From NCBI RefSeq assembly GCF_001282725.1, contig NZ_LN876586.1:645009-709008 (forward strand): a stretch of DNA of 64,000 bases. The letters run 5' to 3'. The notes beneath the pieces were generated by a model. That model ran no database searches. It was not told where the DNA came from and worked only from the letters and a program-made list of their open reading frames with translations. Shown one piece after another: positions 1 through 8,634 of the stretch (the first letter of the stretch is position 1; each line of letters starts with the position of its first letter). This stretch comes from Inediibacterium massiliense (lineage in GTDB: Bacteria; Bacillota; Clostridia; Peptostreptococcales; Thermotaleaceae). Both the position numbers and the translations under genes were made by a program.

Positions 1-33
1 TGTAGTTTTCATGAATAAGTAGGAGGTGTAGAT

Positions 34-492
34 TTGCCTAGACCTACAAAACCTAGAAAAATTGCATTTATGCCGGAAAGCAGGTATTTTATTCCTGTAG
101 GGAAAGGAAAGTGTAATCTTGAGGAGATACAGCTTAAGCTTGAAGAATTAGAGGCCATGAGGCTTAAAGACATAGAAAAACTCTCGCAAGAAGAATGTGC
201 AGAAAAGATGCATATTTCAAGACAAACCTTTCAGCTCATTATTGATGAGGCAAGAAAAAAAGTAGCGGAGGCTCTCACGGAAGGAAAGGCTATTTTAATA
301 GAAGGTGGCAATTATACTTTAAATATATGCAAATATGAATGTAAAAGCTGTGGACATATATTTTGTGAAGCTTATGAAAAAGAAATTCATGTTTGTCCTG
401 TATGTAATGAGAAAGAAGTTTCATGTTTAGAGCAAGGTAAATTTTGTAGAAGAAGATGTGAAAAGGGTTGGTGTAGACAAGACAAAGAATAA
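34..492 (+). CDS. DUF134 (UPF0251) family DNA-binding protein
   Basis: Small predicted DNA-binding protein of 152 residues with unknown regulatory target. Residues about 40-80 form a sigma-70-region-4-like helix-turn-helix (LSQEECAEKMHISRQTFQ), the hallmark of the DUF134 family. The C-terminal third is cysteine-rich, with CKSCG, CPVC and a final run of cysteines, suggesting metal binding. The start is TTG, fixed by AGGAGGTG at 21-28. A hairpin terminator follows immediately, so it is probably monocistronic or the last gene of a unit entering from the left. The family assignment is firm; the role (metal- or redox-responsive regulator) is inference. Confidence 0.85.
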   Translation: MPRPTKPRKIAFMPESRYFIPVGKGKCNLEEIQLKLEELEAMRLKDIEKLSQEECAEKMHISRQTFQLIIDEARKKVAEALTEGKAILIEGGNYTLNICKYECKSCGHIFCEAYEKEIHVCPVCNEKEVSCLEQGKFCRRRCEKGWCRQDKE

Positions 493-525
493 GTTAAGAA
501 TTTTCTTGGCTTATTCTTTATTTTT
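485..525 (+). terminator. Rho-independent terminator of DUF134 gene
   Basis: A 9-bp stem (AAGAATAAG / CTTATTCTT) overlaps the stop codon and is followed by TTATTTTTT. Confidence 0.7.
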
Positions 526-587
526 TCTTAGAATATAAAATAATAGAGTTTGAATAAAATTAAATATCTATGGAGAGGAAATAGGTT

Positions 588-1217
588 ATGTCAGTAATTA
601 CAAAAATTGAACAACAAAAAAATCAAAAAAGGATTAATCTATATATAGATGATGAATTTTTTATGGGAATGGATTTGGAAATTTTTTATAAGCTGCATTT
701 AAAAGAAGGACAATGTATAGATCAAGAAAAAATAAAAGAAATCATTCATGAGGAAATGTATCTAAAAGCAAAAAATAAATCGCTTCAGTTTTTAAAATTT
801 AGTGGACGCACTCAAAAAGAAATGGAGAAAAAATTAAAGGATCAAGGATATGAGGATCATATTATACATAGAGTGATAAATTTTTTAATGGAATATGGAT
901 GGATTAATGATGAAGAAATGGCAAAATACCTAGTGAAAAGTAAATTAGAAGGAAAAAAATACGGAAAAAATAGAATCAAACAAGAATTACAACAAAAAGG
1001 AGTAGAGAATGAGTGGATTGAGAATGCGTTGGAAGAAGAGTTTAACGAAGAAAAGGAATACGAAAATGCACGATTGTTAGCTTTAAGAAAAAGAAAAAGT
1101 ATAAAAGATGAAGATTCTAGAAAGATTTATGAAAAAATAGGAAGATATTTAGTTTATAAAGGATATGGATATGATTTGATTCGAAAAGTTTTAGACGAGA
1201 TATTAAAGAAAAATTAA
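588..1217 (+). CDS. recX: Regulatory protein RecX
   Basis: RecX modulates RecA by binding the RecA filament and limiting strand exchange and co-protease activity. The 209-residue protein is mostly charged helices built from RecX-type three-helix repeats, with the family's typical KNKSLQFLKFSGRTQKEME and FLMEYGWINDEEMAKYLV segments. Length fits Firmicute RecX. The ATG is preceded by GGAGAGG. recA is not in the window. No terminator is obvious before the next promoter. Confidence 0.88.
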   Translation: MSVITKIEQQKNQKRINLYIDDEFFMGMDLEIFYKLHLKEGQCIDQEKIKEIIHEEMYLKAKNKSLQFLKFSGRTQKEMEKKLKDQGYEDHIIHRVINFLMEYGWINDEEMAKYLVKSKLEGKKYGKNRIKQELQQKGVENEWIENALEEEFNEEKEYENARLLALRKRKSIKDEDSRKIYEKIGRYLVYKGYGYDLIRKVLDEILKKN

Positions 1218-1285
1218 ATGATTGATTTAAATAAGTGTGTTGGTAAATATTACAGTATTTTAATATATGGTTTTGCTGTAAATTG

Positions 1286-1314
1286 TTGACCTTTTTGCTA
1301 TTTGTATGTATTAT
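1286..1314 (+). promoter_or_regulatory. Sigma-A-type promoter for the YfcC-like carrier
   Basis: TTGACC (1286-1291) and TATTAT (1309-1314) are separated by 17 bp and lie about 55 bp upstream of the ATG at 1368. Confidence 0.65.
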
Positions 1315-1367
1315 TATACACATAAGAAGTATTTTTATAAGACAAAATTAGACAGGGGGCGACAAGC

Positions 1368-2882
1368 ATGGATGAAAACAAAAAGAAAAGGTTTTCTGTA
1401 CCAGATACGTATGTAATTATATTTTTTGTAATCTTATTAGCAGCATTTTTAACTTATGTAGTTCCAGTTGGACAATTTGATACTCATGATGTGACATTTA
1501 CACAAGAAGATGGAACAGAAAAAACAAAAACTGTATTAATACCTGAGAGCTTTAAAATCATTACAGATGATCAGGGACAACCTGTTAAAAATGGAATTAA
1601 GTTCTTTGAACCAGGTGGCGAAGTAGGAATTATGAACTATATGTTCGAAGGCTTGGTAAGTGGAGATAAATGGGGTTCAGCAGTAGGAGTAGTAGCCTTT
1701 ATTTTAGTAATTGGAGGAGCCTTTGGAATTATATTGAAAACTGGTGCAGTAGAGGCAGGAATGTTATCTGTAATTAAAAAAACAAAAGGCTTTGAAATTG
1801 CAGTACTACCTATTCTATTTTTTATATTTTCATTAGGTGGAGCTGTATTTGGAATGGGCGAAGAAGCTATACCTTTTGTAATGATTTTAGTTCCTATTAT
1901 TATTGCTATGGGGTATGATGCTATTACTTGTATTTTAGTTACTTATTGTGCAACACAAATAGGATTTGCGACTTCTTGGATGAATCCTTTTAGTGTAGCT
2001 GTTGCTCAAGGGGTATCTGGTATTCCTGTTATGTCAGGAGCAAGTTTTAGAATATTTATGTGGATTTTCTTTACTGCATTAGGAATTGTATATACAATGC
2101 TTTATGCTAAGAAAGTTAAGAAAGATCCTTTCAAATCTATTTCTTATGAAGAAGATGCTTTTTATAGAGATGAATTCCAATCTAAAGAAAATATAGAAGT
2201 AGATTTTGGAATAGGTCATGGTTTAGTTATATTAACGATAGTACTGGGAATGGCTTGGGTTGTATGGGGAGTTATGAAATATGGTTATTATATTCCAGAA
2301 ATTGCTACACAATTCTTTATTATGGGGATTGTATCAGGAATTATTGGGATAGTTTTCAAACTTAATAATATGACAGTAAATGACATGGCTTCATCCTTTA
2401 GAGAAGGAGCAAAAGATCTTTTAGGAGCGGGATTAGTAGTGGCTATGGCTAAGGGAATTATTCTAGTTTTAGGAGGATCTGAACCTACGGCTCCAACAGT
2501 ACTTAATACAATTTTACACTATACAGGAAATATTGTAGGAATGCTTCCGCCAGCTTTAGCAGCATGGTTTATGTTAGTATTTCAGTCTATATTTAATTTC
2601 TTTGTGGTATCAGGATCAGGGCAAGCGGCTCTTACAATGCCTCTTATGGCACCACTTTCTGATTTGGTAGGAGTAACTAGACAAGTTGCAGTTTTGGCAT
2701 TTCAATTGGGAGATGGATTTACAAATTTAATTGTACCTACATCTGGAATACTTATGGCAGTACTAGGTATTACAAAAATAGAGTGGAGTAAATGGGCAAA
2801 ATGGCAAATTAAATTTCAAGGATTATTGTTCTTATGTGCTTCTATATTTGTGATAGTAGCTGTTATGATGGGACTTCAATAA
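1368..2882 (+). CDS. YfcC family integral membrane carrier
   Basis: Predicted secondary carrier of the YfcC/DcuC-like superfamily (504 residues). The sequence shows about 12 hydrophobic segments, a short charged cytoplasmic N-terminus and the family opening RFSVPDTYVIIFFVILLAAF. Segments rich in Gly, Ala and Ser (GSGQAALTMPLMAPLSD; GDGFTNLIVPTSG) are typical of this family's re-entrant substrate-binding motifs. Relatives move amino acids or dipeptides, or act as antiporters; the substrate here cannot be read. It has its own promoter and terminator. A strong RBS (AGGGGGCG) supports the start. Confidence 0.82.
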   Translation: MDENKKKRFSVPDTYVIIFFVILLAAFLTYVVPVGQFDTHDVTFTQEDGTEKTKTVLIPESFKIITDDQGQPVKNGIKFFEPGGEVGIMNYMFEGLVSGDKWGSAVGVVAFILVIGGAFGIILKTGAVEAGMLSVIKKTKGFEIAVLPILFFIFSLGGAVFGMGEEAIPFVMILVPIIIAMGYDAITCILVTYCATQIGFATSWMNPFSVAVAQGVSGIPVMSGASFRIFMWIFFTALGIVYTMLYAKKVKKDPFKSISYEEDAFYRDEFQSKENIEVDFGIGHGLVILTIVLGMAWVVWGVMKYGYYIPEIATQFFIMGIVSGIIGIVFKLNNMTVNDMASSFREGAKDLLGAGLVVAMAKGIILVLGGSEPTAPTVLNTILHYTGNIVGMLPPALAAWFMLVFQSIFNFFVVSGSGQAALTMPLMAPLSDLVGVTRQVAVLAFQLGDGFTNLIVPTSGILMAVLGITKIEWSKWAKWQIKFQGLLFLCASIFVIVAVMMGLQ

Positions 2883-2887
2883 AGAGA

Positions 2888-2920
2888 AAGAGATATGCAT
2901 AGCATATCTCTTTTGTTGTA
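2888..2920 (+). terminator. Terminator after YfcC-like gene
   Basis: A perfect 12-bp stem (AAAGAGATATGC / GCATATCTCTTT) with an ATA loop is followed by a T-rich stretch. Confidence 0.85.
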
Positions 2921-2961
2921 ATATAGTGATATAATAAATATATAGAAATGGAGGGATAAAT

Positions 2962-3765
2962 TTGAAAACAATAGGTTTTATAGGAGCAGGAAATATGGGA
3001 CAAGCTATGATGGGAGGAATTTTGAAGTCCAATATTGTAAAAAAAGAAGAAATCATGGTATCTGATCAAAATGAAAATAATATTTGTAAAATAGAAAAGA
3101 CCTTTCAAGTAAAGACCACAAAGGATAATAAAGAGGTGGCAAAATTTGCAGATATTTTAATATTATCTGTAAAACCAAATATTTATCCAATAGTTATAGA
3201 AGAGATTAAGGATATAGTCAAAAAAGAAGTAATAATTATTACTATAGCAGCAGGAAAAGCTATAGAAGGAACCCAAAAATTATTTGAAAGAAAGTTAAAG
3301 GTAGTAAGAACTATGCCAAATACTCCAGCTTTGGTTGGAGAGGGAATGACAAGTGTAGCTTTTAATGAAGTATTGACAGAGGAAGAAAAGAAAAGAGTGA
3401 TACAAATATTAGAGAGTTTTGGAAAAGTAGAGATCGTTAGCGAAAAATTAATGGATGTAGTCACATCTATTAGCGGATCGTCTCCAGCTTATGTATTTAT
3501 GTTTATAGAAGCTATGGCAGATGCAGCTGTTTTAGATGGGATGCCAAGAGATCAAGCTTATAGAATGGCAGCTCAAGCTGTACTTGGTTCAGCTAAGATG
3601 GTATTAGATACAAAGAAACATCCAGGAGAACTTAAGGATATGGTGTGTTCTCCAGGAGGAACTACTATAGAGGCAGTAGCTGCTCTTGAAAAAAGAGGAT
3701 TTCGTTTTTCTGTTATAGAAGCTATGCAAAAATGTACAAAAAAATCTATAGAAATGTCTAAATAA
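2962..3765 (+). CDS. proC: Pyrroline-5-carboxylate reductase
   Basis: Catalyses the last step of proline synthesis, reducing 1-pyrroline-5-carboxylate to L-proline with NAD(P)H in the cytosol. The 267-residue protein opens with the Rossmann dinucleotide motif GFIGAGNMGQAMMGG. It carries the VRTMPNTPALVGEG segment and the C-terminal signature DMVCSPGGTTIEAVAAL of the dimerisation domain. The start is TTG with GGAGGG about 7 nt upstream. It is monocistronic, with terminators on both sides. Confidence 0.95.
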   Translation: MKTIGFIGAGNMGQAMMGGILKSNIVKKEEIMVSDQNENNICKIEKTFQVKTTKDNKEVAKFADILILSVKPNIYPIVIEEIKDIVKKEVIIITIAAGKAIEGTQKLFERKLKVVRTMPNTPALVGEGMTSVAFNEVLTEEEKKRVIQILESFGKVEIVSEKLMDVVTSISGSSPAYVFMFIEAMADAAVLDGMPRDQAYRMAAQAVLGSAKMVLDTKKHPGELKDMVCSPGGTTIEAVAALEKRGFRFSVIEAMQKCTKKSIEMSK

Positions 3766-3790
3766 GGAATGGATATCCATTCCTTTTTCA
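3764..3790 (+). terminator. Terminator of proC
   Basis: The near-perfect palindrome AAGGAATGGATATCCATTCC beginning at the stop codon is followed by TTTTT. Confidence 0.85.
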
Positions 3791-3862
3791 TTTTTTGATT
3801 TGGTAACACTCCCTTTTTAAGATCAATATTATAGTTATAGAAGAAAAAAAGGGGGTAAAGTT

Positions 3863-4495
3863 ATGATTGAGTCATTATTTATTGCCTTGGCAATATGTAT
3901 AGATTCATTTGCTGTTGGATTGTCTTATGGATTTAAAAATATAAAAATTCCAAAAAAATCTTTGATGGTAATTCATTGTATATCTATAGGAACTTTAGCC
4001 GTATCTATGTATTTTGGAAATTTAGTCCAGGAATTTTTAGATGCTCATGTGGCAGCTATGATTAGTTGTTTTATATTGGCTGGATTAGGAACTATTTATA
4101 TCCTACAGGGTTGTTTACAATCTTTTATTGAAAAAAGAACAATGAATAAAGAAAATAAAATTGCGGAAATTAAATTTTCAGAGTTTAAAATTATGATTGA
4201 TGTGATGAGAGATTGTACAAAAGCAGATACAGATACTTCAGGAATCATTGATTTAAAAGAAGCTTTGTATATAGGAATTGCTGTATCATTGGATTCTTTA
4301 GGTGTAGGATTTGGAACTGGAGTAGGAAACATTAATTGCTTACAAGTGTTATTGATGGCATTTATATTTAACTTATGTGCATTGACGGGAGGAATTTTTA
4401 TAGGCAAAAAAGTAAACTATTATAATCAAAATTTAAAAACATTTTGGATTTCAGGAGGAATTCTTATTTTATTAGGTTTATCTAAATTAACATAA
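3863..4495 (+). CDS. ytaF: Sporulation membrane protein YtaF (MntP-like fold)
   Basis: Polytopic protein of 210 residues, similar to the YtaF sporulation protein and related to the MntP manganese-exporter superfamily. Two internal half-repeats are visible, each opening with a membrane helix carrying an acidic residue (CIDSFAVGLSYG near residue 13; SLDSLGVGFGTGVG near 145), separated by a cytoplasmic loop of about 50 residues. That duplicated Asp-containing helix is the family hallmark. RBS is AAAAAGGGGGT. The native terminator downstream appears to have been split and duplicated by repeat element A1. Ion specificity is unknown. Confidence 0.85.
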   Translation: MIESLFIALAICIDSFAVGLSYGFKNIKIPKKSLMVIHCISIGTLAVSMYFGNLVQEFLDAHVAAMISCFILAGLGTIYILQGCLQSFIEKRTMNKENKIAEIKFSEFKIMIDVMRDCTKADTDTSGIIDLKEALYIGIAVSLDSLGVGFGTGVGNINCLQVLLMAFIFNLCALTGGIFIGKKVNYYNQNLKTFWISGGILILLGLSKLT

Positions 4496-4512
4496 AAAGC
4501 TCTGTAAAAGAG

Positions 4513-4718
4513 ATAAGCTTATAGACAAAATCATAAAATTCTTCACTGATTTTCAAATTTGGAAAATATATAGAAACGGTCGAAAATAGCATTACAAACT
4601 CGCTTCGCTCAAACAGTGTAATGCTAACCATTTTCTTACTTATTCTATATTTTCACGAATTTTCAATAATTGTTCCGAATTTTATGATTTTGCTAAAATA
4701 TACTTGGTTAATAGTTTG
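4513..4718. repeat. Family A palindromic intergenic element, copy A1
   Basis: A non-coding 206-bp unit that folds as one long imperfect hairpin. The outer arms are CAAAATCATAAAATTC (4526-4541) and its exact complement (4677-4692). Middle arms pair GAAAATATATAGAA with TTCTATATTTTC, and the central hairpin pairs AGCATTACA with TGTAATGCT. It is related to copies near 19.8, 27.3 and 24.8 kb. It is flanked by 4497-4512 and 4719-4734, a 16-bp direct repeat with one mismatch that is the 5' arm and loop of the ytaF terminator. The mobile, MITE-like reading is inference. Confidence 0.85.
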
Positions 4719-4747
4719 AAGCTCTGTAGAAGAGCTTTATTTTTTTG
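4719..4747 (+). terminator. Terminator of ytaF, displaced by element A1
   Basis: AAGCTCT / AGAGCTT stem followed by TATTTTTTT. A second copy of its 5' arm and loop lies at 4497-4512, directly after ytaF and on the other side of element A1. Confidence 0.75.
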
Positions 4748-4858
4748 CAAAATATAACTTTTTGTAAATAACAAATTTTACAAGGTGTAAAGAATGAAAA
4801 AACTCAAAAAATAGTTATATACCCCAAATATGAATTGAAAAGAGGAAGGAGAAAAAAT

Positions 4859-5431
4859 ATGAAATTTCATAAAAAAACAAGTATGCTTGTAATAAGCTCA
4901 TTGATTCTAAGTATATTGATTGGTGGTTGTACACCAGCGAGAAAGCCTGTTGTACCAAATCCAACTCCAAATCCAGCACCTAATGTTCCGCCAGCAGTAA
5001 ATAGAGAAAGAGATTCTGACACCATTGATCAATATGAAAATAATACTCCTATGAATCCAAATACAACTCCTGTGAATCCAAATACAACTACTATGGATCG
5101 AAATAGAAAGATGGAAAATGATGTAGAGAATGGTATAAATAAAATAACAGGAGTAAGTAATGCAACAGTACTCATCAACAATAATACTGCATATGTAGGG
5201 GTAGATTTAGCAGCAAATATAGAGAGTGCAAAAACAAATGCTAAAAAAGATGAGATTATAAAGAAAGTAAAAGATATGGAACCTGCTATCAACACTGTTT
5301 ATGTTTCTACAGATGTAGATGTGGTAGGAAGATTTAGAAATTATGCAAGAGATGTAAGAAATGGAAAGCCTATTTCTGGATTCATTGATGAAATTGAAGA
5401 AATGTTCAGAAGACCGGTTCCTAGAAGCTAA
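4859..5431 (+). CDS. YhcN/YlaJ family sporulation lipoprotein
   Basis: Predicted lipoprotein of the YhcN/YlaJ family, found in spores of Bacillus and Clostridia (190 residues). The N-terminus is a lipoprotein signal with lipobox ILIGGC, Cys24. A Pro/Asn-rich linker with NPNTTPVNPNTT repeats follows, then a C-terminal domain with the typical GVSNATVLINNNTAYVGVDL strand. The ATG at 4859 is preferred over an in-frame TTG at 4835, because GAGGAAGGAG sits just upstream and the signal peptide then begins correctly. The molecular function of the family in spores or germination is not well defined. Confidence 0.85.
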   Translation: MKFHKKTSMLVISSLILSILIGGCTPARKPVVPNPTPNPAPNVPPAVNRERDSDTIDQYENNTPMNPNTTPVNPNTTTMDRNRKMENDVENGINKITGVSNATVLINNNTAYVGVDLAANIESAKTNAKKDEIIKKVKDMEPAINTVYVSTDVDVVGRFRNYARDVRNGKPISGFIDEIEEMFRRPVPRS

Positions 5432-5440
5432 AGTTATAAC

Positions 5441-5471
5441 AAAAGGTGATCTTAGATCACCTTTTGTTTTT
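5441..5471. terminator. Bidirectional terminator between spore lipoprotein and metQ
   Basis: An 11-bp stem (AAAAGGTGATC / GATCACCTTTT) with a TTA loop and T-runs on both sides serves two convergent genes. Confidence 0.85.
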
Positions 5472-6291
5472 AGAATACAGGAATGATTGCTCCCTTGTAA
5501 TTTTCTTCTATGAATTTTTTTACTTCTTCTGATTGAAGAGCTTTCATAAGCTTTTGAATTTTTTCAGAGTCTTTATCTTCAGATCGAACAGCAATAATAT
5601 TTGCATATGGAGATTCTTCTCCTTCTATGATGATTGCATCTTTTTTAGGATCTAAATTTCCTTCTAAAGCGAAGTTTGTATTGATAACACTTGCATCTAC
5701 ATCATCTAGTGTTCTAGGAAGCTGTGCAGCTTCAATAGGTTTAAATTGTAAGTTCTTTGGATTTTTTTCAATATCTTTTTCAGTAGCTTCTAAACCTGCA
5801 TTAGGTTTTAGTTTAATAATATTTTTTGCATCTAATAAAATCAAAGCTCTACCGCCGTTAGTAGGGTCATTAGGAATACTAACAATTGATCCATCCTTTA
5901 ATTCATCAATAGATTTAATTTTTTTAGAATATAAACCAAGAGGTTCGATATGAACTTTTCCCACACTTACAAGATCAAGATTTCTTTCTTTAGCAAATGT
6001 ATCTAAGTAAGGTTTATGTTGAAAGAAATTGGCATCAATTTCTTTATCTGCTAGAGCAAGGTTTGGGGATACATAATCTGTAAATTCAATAATTTCAAGA
6101 TCAATACCTTTTTTTTCTAATTGTGGTTTTACAACTTTTGTAAGAATATCAGCATGAGGGTTTGGACTAGCACCTATTCTTAATTTTACTAATTCATTTT
6201 TACTTTCCTCAACATTTCCTTCTTTAGAGCATCCTGCAAAAATTAAAGATAAAGACAATACACATACAAGTAATAAAGCAATTTTTTTCAT
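5470..6291 (-). CDS. metQ: Methionine ABC transporter substrate-binding lipoprotein
   Basis: Membrane-anchored binding protein that delivers methionine to MetI-MetN. The 273-residue protein has a lipoprotein signal ending IFAGC (Cys21), followed by the NlpA/MetQ fold with KLRIGASPNPHADIL at the start, NFFQHKPYLD, and VINTNFALEG in the C-terminal lobe. RBS is GGAGG. It is the last gene of metNIQ, 12 bp after metI, and the operon lies under a SAM riboswitch. That regulation supports methionine (D or L) as ligand. Confidence 0.93.
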   Translation of the reverse strand: MKKIALLLVCVLSLSLIFAGCSKEGNVEESKNELVKLRIGASPNPHADILTKVVKPQLEKKGIDLEIIEFTDYVSPNLALADKEIDANFFQHKPYLDTFAKERNLDLVSVGKVHIEPLGLYSKKIKSIDELKDGSIVSIPNDPTNGGRALILLDAKNIIKLKPNAGLEATEKDIEKNPKNLQFKPIEAAQLPRTLDDVDASVINTNFALEGNLDPKKDAIIIEGEESPYANIIAVRSEDKDSEKIQKLMKALQSEEVKKFIEENYKGAIIPVF

Positions 6292-6303
6292 TTTTTATTC
6301 CTC

Positions 6304-6954
6304 CTATTTTTTATTTATAATTTGTGAAATTTTATTTCCTGTACTTTGAATGATTTGTACTAAAATAATCAATAGAATAACAGTTGCAATCATTACATCT
6401 TTTTGAAAACGCTGGAATCCATATCTTACTGCTAAATCCCCAAGACCACCTCCTCCAACTACACCAGCCATAGCAGAATATCCTATTACATTAATGATAG
6501 TAATGGTAATTCCAAGTACTAAAGAAGACATAGATTCTGGAAGTAAAATTCTTAATATAATTTGAAGAGGGGTTGCACCCATAGATATAGCAGCTTCTAT
6601 AACTCCCCAATCAACTTCTTTGATACTTGATTCTACAACTCTTGCAAAGAAAGGTACAGCAGCTATAATAAGTGGAACAATAGCAGCATTTGTACCAATA
6701 GTTGTTCCTACTACAAATCTTGTAAAAGGAATAATAAAGATCATCAAAATAATAAATGGTAGTGACCGTAAAATATTAATTAAGTAAGAAAGTGCATGAT
6801 TAAGCCAAGAGTTTGGTAAAATATGATTTTCATCTGTTACAACCAAGATGATTCCTAAAGGAAGACCTAATAAAATTGTAAAAAATACAGAAACAAATAC
6901 CATATATAAAGTTTCTAATAAAGACGGAGTAAGAAGTTCTATCCATTCACTCAT
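6304..6954 (-). CDS. metI: Methionine ABC transporter permease
   Basis: Inner-membrane permease of the methionine importer (216 residues, five predicted helices). It carries the EAA loop that docks on the ATPase (EAAISMGATPLQIILRILLP). Its start overlaps the end of metN by four bases (ATGA-type), which suggests translational coupling. Length and order metN-metI-metQ match the family. Confidence 0.94.
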   Translation of the reverse strand: MSEWIELLTPSLLETLYMVFVSVFFTILLGLPLGIILVVTDENHILPNSWLNHALSYLINILRSLPFIILMIFIIPFTRFVVGTTIGTNAAIVPLIIAAVPFFARVVESSIKEVDWGVIEAAISMGATPLQIILRILLPESMSSLVLGITITIINVIGYSAMAGVVGGGGLGDLAVRYGFQRFQKDVMIATVILLIILVQIIQSTGNKISQIINKK

Positions 6955-7943
6955 TGTTTGATCACCTCAACTTTCACATGATTTTTTTCAAAGTATTTAA
7001 CAATATCTAAAAGCTTATGGCAATCAATATCCATTTGAATTGTAAGCTTTCCGATGGGTTGGTTTTGAATATATTCTATTTTACCAGATAAAATATTTAC
7101 ATCTACATCAAAATCTCTTGTAATTTGAGAAATAAGAGGCTGAGTAGCACTACCATGTGTAAATGAAAGATGAAGAACTTTTCCTTTGATAAAGGATTTT
7201 GGAAGATTTTCATCTTGTTCTATAAAATTTTTGGTAATTGAGTGTTGTGGTTTAGAGAATATGTCGATAGTAGCTCCTTCTTCTGCTATAGTTCCTCCTT
7301 CTAAGATAGCCACTCTATTACAAATTTCTTTGATTACTTCCATCTCATGAGTGATAATGACAATAGTAAGATTGAGCCTGTCATTAATACTTTGTAATAG
7401 ATTTAAAATTTGTTTTGTAGTTTTAGGATCAAGTGCAGATGTAGCTTCGTCGCAAAGTAATACATCTGGATCATTTGCAAGAGCTCTAGCAATACCCACT
7501 CTTTGTTTTTGCCCTCCACTTAATTGAGAAGGATAAACATAAGCTTTATCGGATAGCTCTACGAGTTCTAATAAATGATTTACCTTTTCTTTGATAACTT
7601 TTTCGGGTGTACTTACAAGTCTTAAAGGAAAGGCAATATTTTCAAAAACAGTTTTGCTGTGTAAAAGATTGAAATTTTGAAAAATCATTCCTATCTTTTT
7701 TCTTGCTTTTCTAAGATCTTCATTTTTTAAATGAACAAGATTGATTTTATTGACCCATATATCACCTGATGTAGGTTCTTCTAATCTATTGATGCATCGA
7801 ATCAAAGATGATTTTCCAGCACCACTTAAGCCTATAATTCCGTAAATATCTCCCTTTTTTATATCTAAATTGATATCTTTTAAAGCAACTACTTTATTTC
7901 TTCCTTTTGTATAAACTTTAGATAAATTTTTAATATGAATCAT
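6951..7943 (-). CDS. metN: Methionine ABC transporter ATP-binding protein with NIL domain
   Basis: ATPase of the methionine importer (330 residues). Walker A GLSGAGKSS, signature LSGGQKQRVGIARAL, Walker B DVLLCDEATSALD and switch HE are all present. The C-terminal residues about 255-330 form the NIL (ACT-like) domain, which in E. coli MetN binds methionine and inhibits transport when internal methionine is high. It is the first gene after the SAM riboswitch, so it is controlled both by transcription termination and probably by product inhibition. Confidence 0.95.
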   Translation of the reverse strand: MIHIKNLSKVYTKGRNKVVALKDINLDIKKGDIYGIIGLSGAGKSSLIRCINRLEEPTSGDIWVNKINLVHLKNEDLRKARKKIGMIFQNFNLLHSKTVFENIAFPLRLVSTPEKVIKEKVNHLLELVELSDKAYVYPSQLSGGQKQRVGIARALANDPDVLLCDEATSALDPKTTKQILNLLQSINDRLNLTIVIITHEMEVIKEICNRVAILEGGTIAEEGATIDIFSKPQHSITKNFIEQDENLPKSFIKGKVLHLSFTHGSATQPLISQITRDFDVDVNILSGKIEYIQNQPIGKLTIQMDIDCHKLLDIVKYFEKNHVKVEVIKQ

Positions 7944-8020
7944 AACTTCACCCCTTTATAACTATACAGTACTAAACTGAAAAGATTATAAAATAAACTC
8001 TTCTATGGAAAGAGAAATTA

Positions 8021-8047
8021 AAAAAACCTCTTTCACGAGAAAGAGGT
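8021..8047 (-). terminator. Riboswitch-controlled terminator upstream of metN
   Basis: On the minus strand CCTCTTTC and GAAAGAGG form a stem with a TCGT loop, followed by seven T. Its 5' arm (CTTTCTC) is also complementary to GAGAAAG at the 3' end of the riboswitch P1 region, so terminator and antiterminator are mutually exclusive. Confidence 0.85.
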
Positions 8048-8059
8048 ACTAAACAGTAT

Positions 8060-8178
8060 CCTTTCTCTCATCTACCGATATAAATATATCGTAGGAATTG
8101 GCACCGTTGCTTATTGATATAAGCCGGTTGCCGGGTTTCATAGGGCCAGTCCCTCCACCTCTCTGGATAAGAGATATC
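8060..8178 (-). ncRNA. SAM-I (S-box) riboswitch
   Basis: Read on the minus strand, the leader contains the S-box conserved blocks: CTCTTATCCAGAGAGGTGGA at the 5' side, GGACTGGCCCTATGAAACC, CGGCAACC, and GGTGCCAATTCC before the closing strand GATGAGAGA that pairs with TCTCTTATC to form P1. A terminator lies just downstream. SAM binding would stabilise P1 and allow termination, shutting off metNIQ when SAM is plentiful. Confidence 0.96.
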
Positions 8179-8212
8179 CGTTTTATTTAATTTTATCCTT
8201 TGATTAATATTG

Positions 8213-8241
8213 AGTATAATGATTTTTTTGAATAATGTCAA
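8213..8241 (-). promoter_or_regulatory. Sigma-A promoter for the riboswitch-metNIQ transcript
   Basis: On the minus strand TTGACA (8241-8236) and TATACT (8218-8213) are separated by exactly 17 bp, about 35 bp upstream of the S-box. Confidence 0.85.
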
Positions 8242-8331
8242 TACTTTTTCAAGAAATATTTTTAAATGAAAAAGGATATGGTAGTTATGTATAGAATATA
8301 ACTATAAAAAGAAGAGTTTTGGGGTGATGAA

Positions 8332-8634
8332 ATGGGTTATGAGTCAAAATTAAAAAGTAGTTTTGTAGATGAATTATTTGAAGCTATCCTTTTACTAGAA
8401 AATACAGAAGAGTGTTATAGATTTTTTGAAGATATATGTACTATTAAAGAAATACAAGCTTTATCTCAAAGATTAAAGGTTGCAAAATTGTTAAGAGAAA
8501 AAAAGACATACAATGAGATTGAGGAAATTACAGGAGCTAGTACTGCAACCATTAGTCGAATTAATAGATGTCTGACTTATGGAGCCGATGGATATAATAT
8601 TATACTAGATCGATTAAAAGAGCAAAAAAAGTAA
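8332..8634 (+). CDS. YerC/YecD family TrpR-related protein
   Basis: Small DNA-binding protein of 100 residues in the TrpR superfamily. It is all-helical, with a helix-turn-helix at about residues 58-80 (TYNEIEEITGASTATISRIN). The segment SQRLKVAKLLREKKTYNEI is typical of the YerC group. The Bacillus homologue lies near pcrA, which is 7 kb away here. RBS is GGGGTGATGA. It has its own terminator. The effector and target operator are unknown. Confidence 0.87.
   Translation: MGYESKLKSSFVDELFEAILLLENTEECYRFFEDICTIKEIQALSQRLKVAKLLREKKTYNEIEEITGASTATISRINRCLTYGADGYNIILDRLKEQKK

Noticed and set aside
4513-4718. Family A units as a CRISPR array or tRNA-like RNA
   Set aside because: No regularly spaced short repeats or spacers and no cloverleaf; the units are single long palindromes scattered over 23 kb.
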